Shown here piece after piece: positions 63,700 to 64,000 of a stretch of DNA of 64,000 nucleotides. The position numbers and the translations under genes are program-made. The number at the start of each line of letters is the position of its first letter. Positions within the stretch are counted from its first letter, which is position 1. The notes under the pieces were generated by a model, which worked only from the letters and a program-made list of their open reading frames with translations, had not been told where the DNA came from and did not search any database. Origin of the DNA: Microbacterium sp. Root553 (lineage in GTDB: Bacteria > Actinomycetota > Actinomycetes > Actinomycetales > Microbacteriaceae); contig NZ_LMFY01000001.1 of assembly GCF_001426995.1 (NCBI RefSeq), forward strand, positions 2,291,675 to 2,355,674, written 5' to 3'.

Positions 63700-64000
63700 A
63701 TGGCCGCGACGGAGATGACCCTCGGGAAGGCGCTGGGCGCGGGACTGCGACAGGCCATGCGCGACGACGACAGGGTCGTGCTGCTCGGGGAGGACATCGG
63801 CAAGCTCGGAGGAGTCTTCCGCATCACCGACGGACTGCTCGACGAGTTCGGCGCGAAGCGGGTCATCGACACCCCACTGGCCGAATCAGGCATCGTCGGC
63901 ATGGCCGTGGGACTCGCGTTCCGCGGCTATCGCCCGGTGGTCGAGATCCAGTTCGACGGTTTCGTCTATCCCGCGTTCGATCAGATCGTGGCCCAGGTCG
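63700..64000 (+). CDS. bkdB: TPP-dependent 2-oxoacid dehydrogenase E1 beta subunit, 3' truncated
   Basis: First 100 residues; runs off the window end. VLLGEDIGKLGGVFRIT, DTPLAESGIVGMAVGLAF and FDGFVYPAFDQIV are the N-terminal blocks of E1 beta (transketolase pyrimidine-binding domain). ATG at 63700 has GGGGGAGG 7 bases upstream; the GTG at 63694 is too close to it. Full protein should be about 325-350 residues; an E2 gene would be expected next. Confidence 0.88.
   Translation, partial: MAATEMTLGKALGAGLRQAMRDDDRVVLLGEDIGKLGGVFRITDGLLDEFGAKRVIDTPLAESGIVGMAVGLAFRGYRPVVEIQFDGFVYPAFDQIVAQV

Overview
The window is chromosomal DNA of a high-GC Gram-positive actinobacterium, most likely a Microbacterium or close Microbacteriaceae relative. 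The signs are strong GC bias at third codon positions, many GTG starts, 4-base ATGA/GTGA gene overlaps, and actinobacterial gene neighbourhoods: zincin-clpS-DUF2017, glgE-glgB, a ferrochelatase with a cysteine-rich tail, and GatCAB amidotransferase. I see no phage, insertion sequence, CRISPR array or rRNA. This is core genome, densely packed, with short gaps that usually hold a promoter, a hairpin terminator, or both.

Layout. 1-3.2 kb: the end of comM, then dprA and xerC (DNA uptake and recombination). 3.2-9.8 kb: an M23 peptidase facing rpsB-tsf (translation), then pyrH, frr, cdsA, a DivIVA-domain protein and a secreted lytic transglycosylase. 9.8-15 kb: a zinc-ribbon protein with an alpha/beta hydrolase, an AI-2E/PerM-type membrane protein, a large three-segment membrane protein with an internal lipobox, and a thioredoxin-TPR protein. 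15.1-21.5 kb: glgX, glgE and glgB (alpha-glucan metabolism) on the minus strand. 21.6-26.7 kb: cysteine desulfurase, mnmA, ligA and a small unknown. 26.8-30.4 kb: a DEAD-box RNA helicase and a fatty acyl-CoA ligase. 30.4-36 kb: gatC-gatA-gatB, dinB, a GerW-like protein and a P-loop protein. 36-38.6 kb (minus): zincin-clpS-DUF2017, lysE, tRNA-His and orn. 38.7-44.3 kb: tRNA-Arg(TCT), a second SSB, a lipoprotein, ettA and two thioesterases. 44.3-50.1 kb (minus): mscS, truncated haemoglobin and a flavoprotein in one overlapping operon, then pepN. 50.2-55.2 kb: ferrochelatase, rpiB, an Fpg/Nei glycosylase, a PaiB-like flavoprotein and an amidohydrolase. 55.2-62 kb: dps, a gamma-class carbonic anhydrase-like protein, a CAT-anticodon tRNA, a three-gene minus operon (glycosyltransferase, EEP hydrolase, membrane protein), an AraC regulator, an exonuclease and a hydrolase. 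62-64 kb: an Lrp/AsnC regulator divergent from a TPP-dependent 2-oxoacid dehydrogenase operon that runs off the end.

The most striking pattern is regulatory. For 22 genes on both strands a hexamer of the form TAnnnT (20 exact, two one-base variants) ends 6 bases (17 genes) or 7 bases (5 genes) before the start codon. Transcription would then begin at or next to the start codon, so these genes are probably read from leaderless mRNAs. Genes with a longer gap after the same hexamer carry a Shine-Dalgarno sequence instead. This rule also decides several ambiguous starts (ligA, glgE, rpiB, 43639, 36768). Other points worth a second look are a terminator whose 3' arm overlaps the next gene's -10 (gatB/dinB), an overlapping two-way -10 at 43626-43632, a TGCCAAA/TTTGGCA inverted repeat between the Lrp regulator and its likely target operon, and a predicted 5'-terminal hairpin on the rpsB mRNA.
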